This document shows positions 62,734-64,000 of a stretch of 64,000 nt of DNA, piece by piece; position 1 is the stretch's first letter; every line of letters starts with the position of its first letter. The translations under genes were made by a program, and so were the position numbers. The notes beneath the pieces were generated by a model. It saw nothing but the letters and a program-made list of their open reading frames with translations, did no database searches and had not been told where the DNA came from. The DNA is from Collinsella aerofaciens (GTDB taxonomy: Bacteria > Actinomycetota > Coriobacteriia > Coriobacteriales > Coriobacteriaceae), in NCBI RefSeq assembly GCF_005844325.1, contig NZ_SPFY01000004.1, positions 60,538 to 124,537 of the forward strand, read 5' to 3'.

Positions 62734-64000
62734 CTTAGAGGTCCTCGCGCCAGAAGGGCATGCTCATGCAGCGCGGGCCGCCGCGGCCGCGGGAGAGCTC
62801 GGCGGAGGGCACGACGAGAAGGTCCAGGCCCTCCTTGTACAGCACGTCGTTGGTGACGGTGTTGCGGGCGTAGACGCAGATCTTGCCGGGCTCGACGCAC
62901 AGGGTGTTGGAGCCGTCGTTCCACTGCTCGCGGGAGGCCGCGATCGGGTCGCCGCCGCCGCAGGGGATCAGCTTGACCTGGTCGACGCCGGTGGCGTCCT
63001 CCAGGACGTGCTCGAGGGTGTCCTCGATCAGGCGGATGTTCACGTCGCCCGGGTTCTTGCCAGCGGTCAGCTCGTAGACGCGCAGGGTGCCCATGATGGC
63101 GGGGTGGATCGTGAACTTATCGACGTCGATCTGGGTGAAGACCGTGTCGAGGTGCATGAAGGCGCGCGAGACCGGGATGTCGAAGGCCAGGATGCGCTCG
63201 ACCTTGGAGTCGGAGTTCCAGAAGATGTTCTGGGCCATGACGTCGATAGCGGCGGCCTGGGTGCGCTGGGAGATGCCGACGGCGAGGGTCTTCTCGTTGA
63301 TGTTCAGCACGTCGCCGCCCTCGGTGTGGAACTGGCAGTCGCGGCGGAAGTACAGGGAGACGTCCTTGTAGTCGGGGTGGTACTTGAAGACGTACTTGCC
63401 GTACAGGGTCTCGCGGTTGCGGGTGACCGAGTACATGCGGTTGAGGTTGACGCCCTCGCCGACGACCGCGAACGGGTCGCGGGTGAAGTAGAGGTTGGGC
63501 ATCGGGTCGATGATCAGGTCGGACTCGGACTCGGAGTTGACCAGGGAGTCGAGGGTCGTGGACGCCGTGAGGGGCATGTCGATCTCGGCCTTGGTCATGC
63601 CGGCCATGGTCTTCTTGACGAACTCGAGGTTGTCCTCGATGGAGTCCAGCTTCTCGCGGACGATCTGCGGCATGTGCTGGCCGCGGATGCCGGCCTCGGC
63701 GATGTACTGGTCGGTGAACTCGGCGCGGGCGCCGGGGACCTGGTCGAACACCTCGGCGACGAGGTTCTCGAGGTAGAGGACCTCCACGCCCTGGTCCCTC
63801 AGGATCTGGGCGAAGGTGTCGTGCTCCTGCTGTGCGACCTCCAGGAACGGGACGTCGTCGAACAGGAGTCGCTCGAGCTCGTCGGGCGGCAGGTTGAGGA
63901 GCTCGTCGCCGGGACGGTGCAGGCAGACCTTCCTGAGCTTGCCGATCTCGGAAGGCACGTGCAGACCTTTCGTCATGGCCTCCTACCTTTCTTTCGGGCC
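62734..64000. repeat. Large direct repeat of the arcA segment (59647-60913)
   Basis: Bases 62734-64000 repeat 59647-60913 at an offset of 3087 bases. The only difference I found is T60108 against C63195. Identity covers the whole arcA gene, its ribosome-binding site and leader up to the window edge, so the true end of the repeat is not visible. Confidence 0.9.
62735..63976 (-). CDS. arcA: Arginine deiminase, copy 2
   Basis: A 413-residue arginine deiminase differing from copy 1 by one residue (KVERIL here, KVEHIL in copy 1). All active-site motifs are intact, including FTRDPF, HLDTVFTQ and the C-terminal Cys. Same ribosome-binding site. It has its own terminator and is followed by the ArcT-like gene on the same strand. 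The promoter lies beyond the window, so its regulation may differ from copy 1. Confidence 0.96.
   Translation of the reverse strand: MTKGLHVPSEIGKLRKVCLHRPGDELLNLPPDELERLLFDDVPFLEVAQQEHDTFAQILRDQGVEVLYLENLVAEVFDQVPGARAEFTDQYIAEAGIRGQHMPQIVREKLDSIEDNLEFVKKTMAGMTKAEIDMPLTASTTLDSLVNSESESDLIIDPMPNLYFTRDPFAVVGEGVNLNRMYSVTRNRETLYGKYVFKYHPDYKDVSLYFRRDCQFHTEGGDVLNINEKTLAVGISQRTQAAAIDVMAQNIFWNSDSKVERILAFDIPVSRAFMHLDTVFTQIDVDKFTIHPAIMGTLRVYELTAGKNPGDVNIRLIEDTLEHVLEDATGVDQVKLIPCGGGDPIAASREQWNDGSNTLCVEPGKICVYARNTVTNDVLYKEGLDLLVVPSAELSRGRGGPRCMSMPFWREDL

Noticed and set aside
59647..64000. Composite transposon formed by the arcA repeats
   Set aside because: The repeated segment encodes arginine deiminase, not a transposase, and no terminal inverted repeats or target duplications are seen.

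Overview
The window looks like a chromosome segment of a high-GC, Gram-positive gut actinobacterium of the class Coriobacteriia, most likely a Collinsella-like organism. This is inference, from: a division cluster with SepF and DivIVA but no ftsA; SD-led genes rich in GCC/GGC/GAC codons; an arginine deiminase pathway; and a fermentative, biosynthetic gene set. There is no phage, plasmid or complete insertion sequence, no rRNA or tRNA gene, and no CRISPR array with cas genes. Nearly all coding sequence belongs to well-known families. The unusual content is in the intergenic DNA.

Layout. 0.2-9.2 kb: a Cys-rich redox-type protein, a YigZ homologue, the RNase P RNA, ribosomal protein S1, a HAD phosphatase, a cysteine desulfidase, RpiB, NDK and argininosuccinate lyase. 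9.3-11.2 kb: a 56-codon small ORF, argG, and an Arg-rich 24-codon leader ORF in front of argG. 11.5-27 kb: HAD phosphatase, DNA polymerase I, M18 aminopeptidase, YaaA, a TPP-riboswitch-controlled thiC followed by thiD, SGNH esterase, a PARG-like protein, a BI-1 family membrane protein, PiT phosphate transporter with its PhoU-like partner, and a nitroreductase. 27-51 kb: one long minus-strand division and cell-wall block. In transcription order it runs mraZ, rsmH, ftsL, ftsI, murF, mraY, murD, ftsW, murG, murC, murB, ftsQ, ftsZ, pgeF, then a complete pstSCAB-phoU phosphate operon, then yggS, sepF, yggT, divIVA. 51.5-56.3 kb: a Xer recombinase, pyrG, a winged-helix regulator and a DUF1846 protein. 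56.9-64 kb: an arginine deiminase region (arcA, arcB, YfcC-type transporter) with an ArcT-like aminotransferase and a second, almost identical arcA that runs to the window edge.

How it fits together. Arginine is made (argG, argH) and degraded (arcA twice, arcB, transporter) from loci that each carry candidate arginine-responsive control: a leader peptide with possible attenuator for argG, and ARG-box-like sites upstream of arcA. Phosphate is served by both a low-affinity PiT system and a high-affinity Pst system; the latter is translationally coupled to pgeF inside the division block. Thiamine pyrimidine synthesis is feedback controlled by TPP.

The intergenic DNA holds several families of long palindromes. 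(1) A ~100-nt hairpin in three copies with a conserved interior and 14-bp closing stems that differ in sequence yet pair perfectly. (2) Hairpins with TTGCGGTGG termini around yaaA and after thiD. (3) An array after thiD of six 17-bp half-repeats in alternating orientation with 23/24-nt spacers. (4) Two very long, near-perfect hairpins after an HAD gene and after the PiT partner gene. These are the best candidates for something not yet described.
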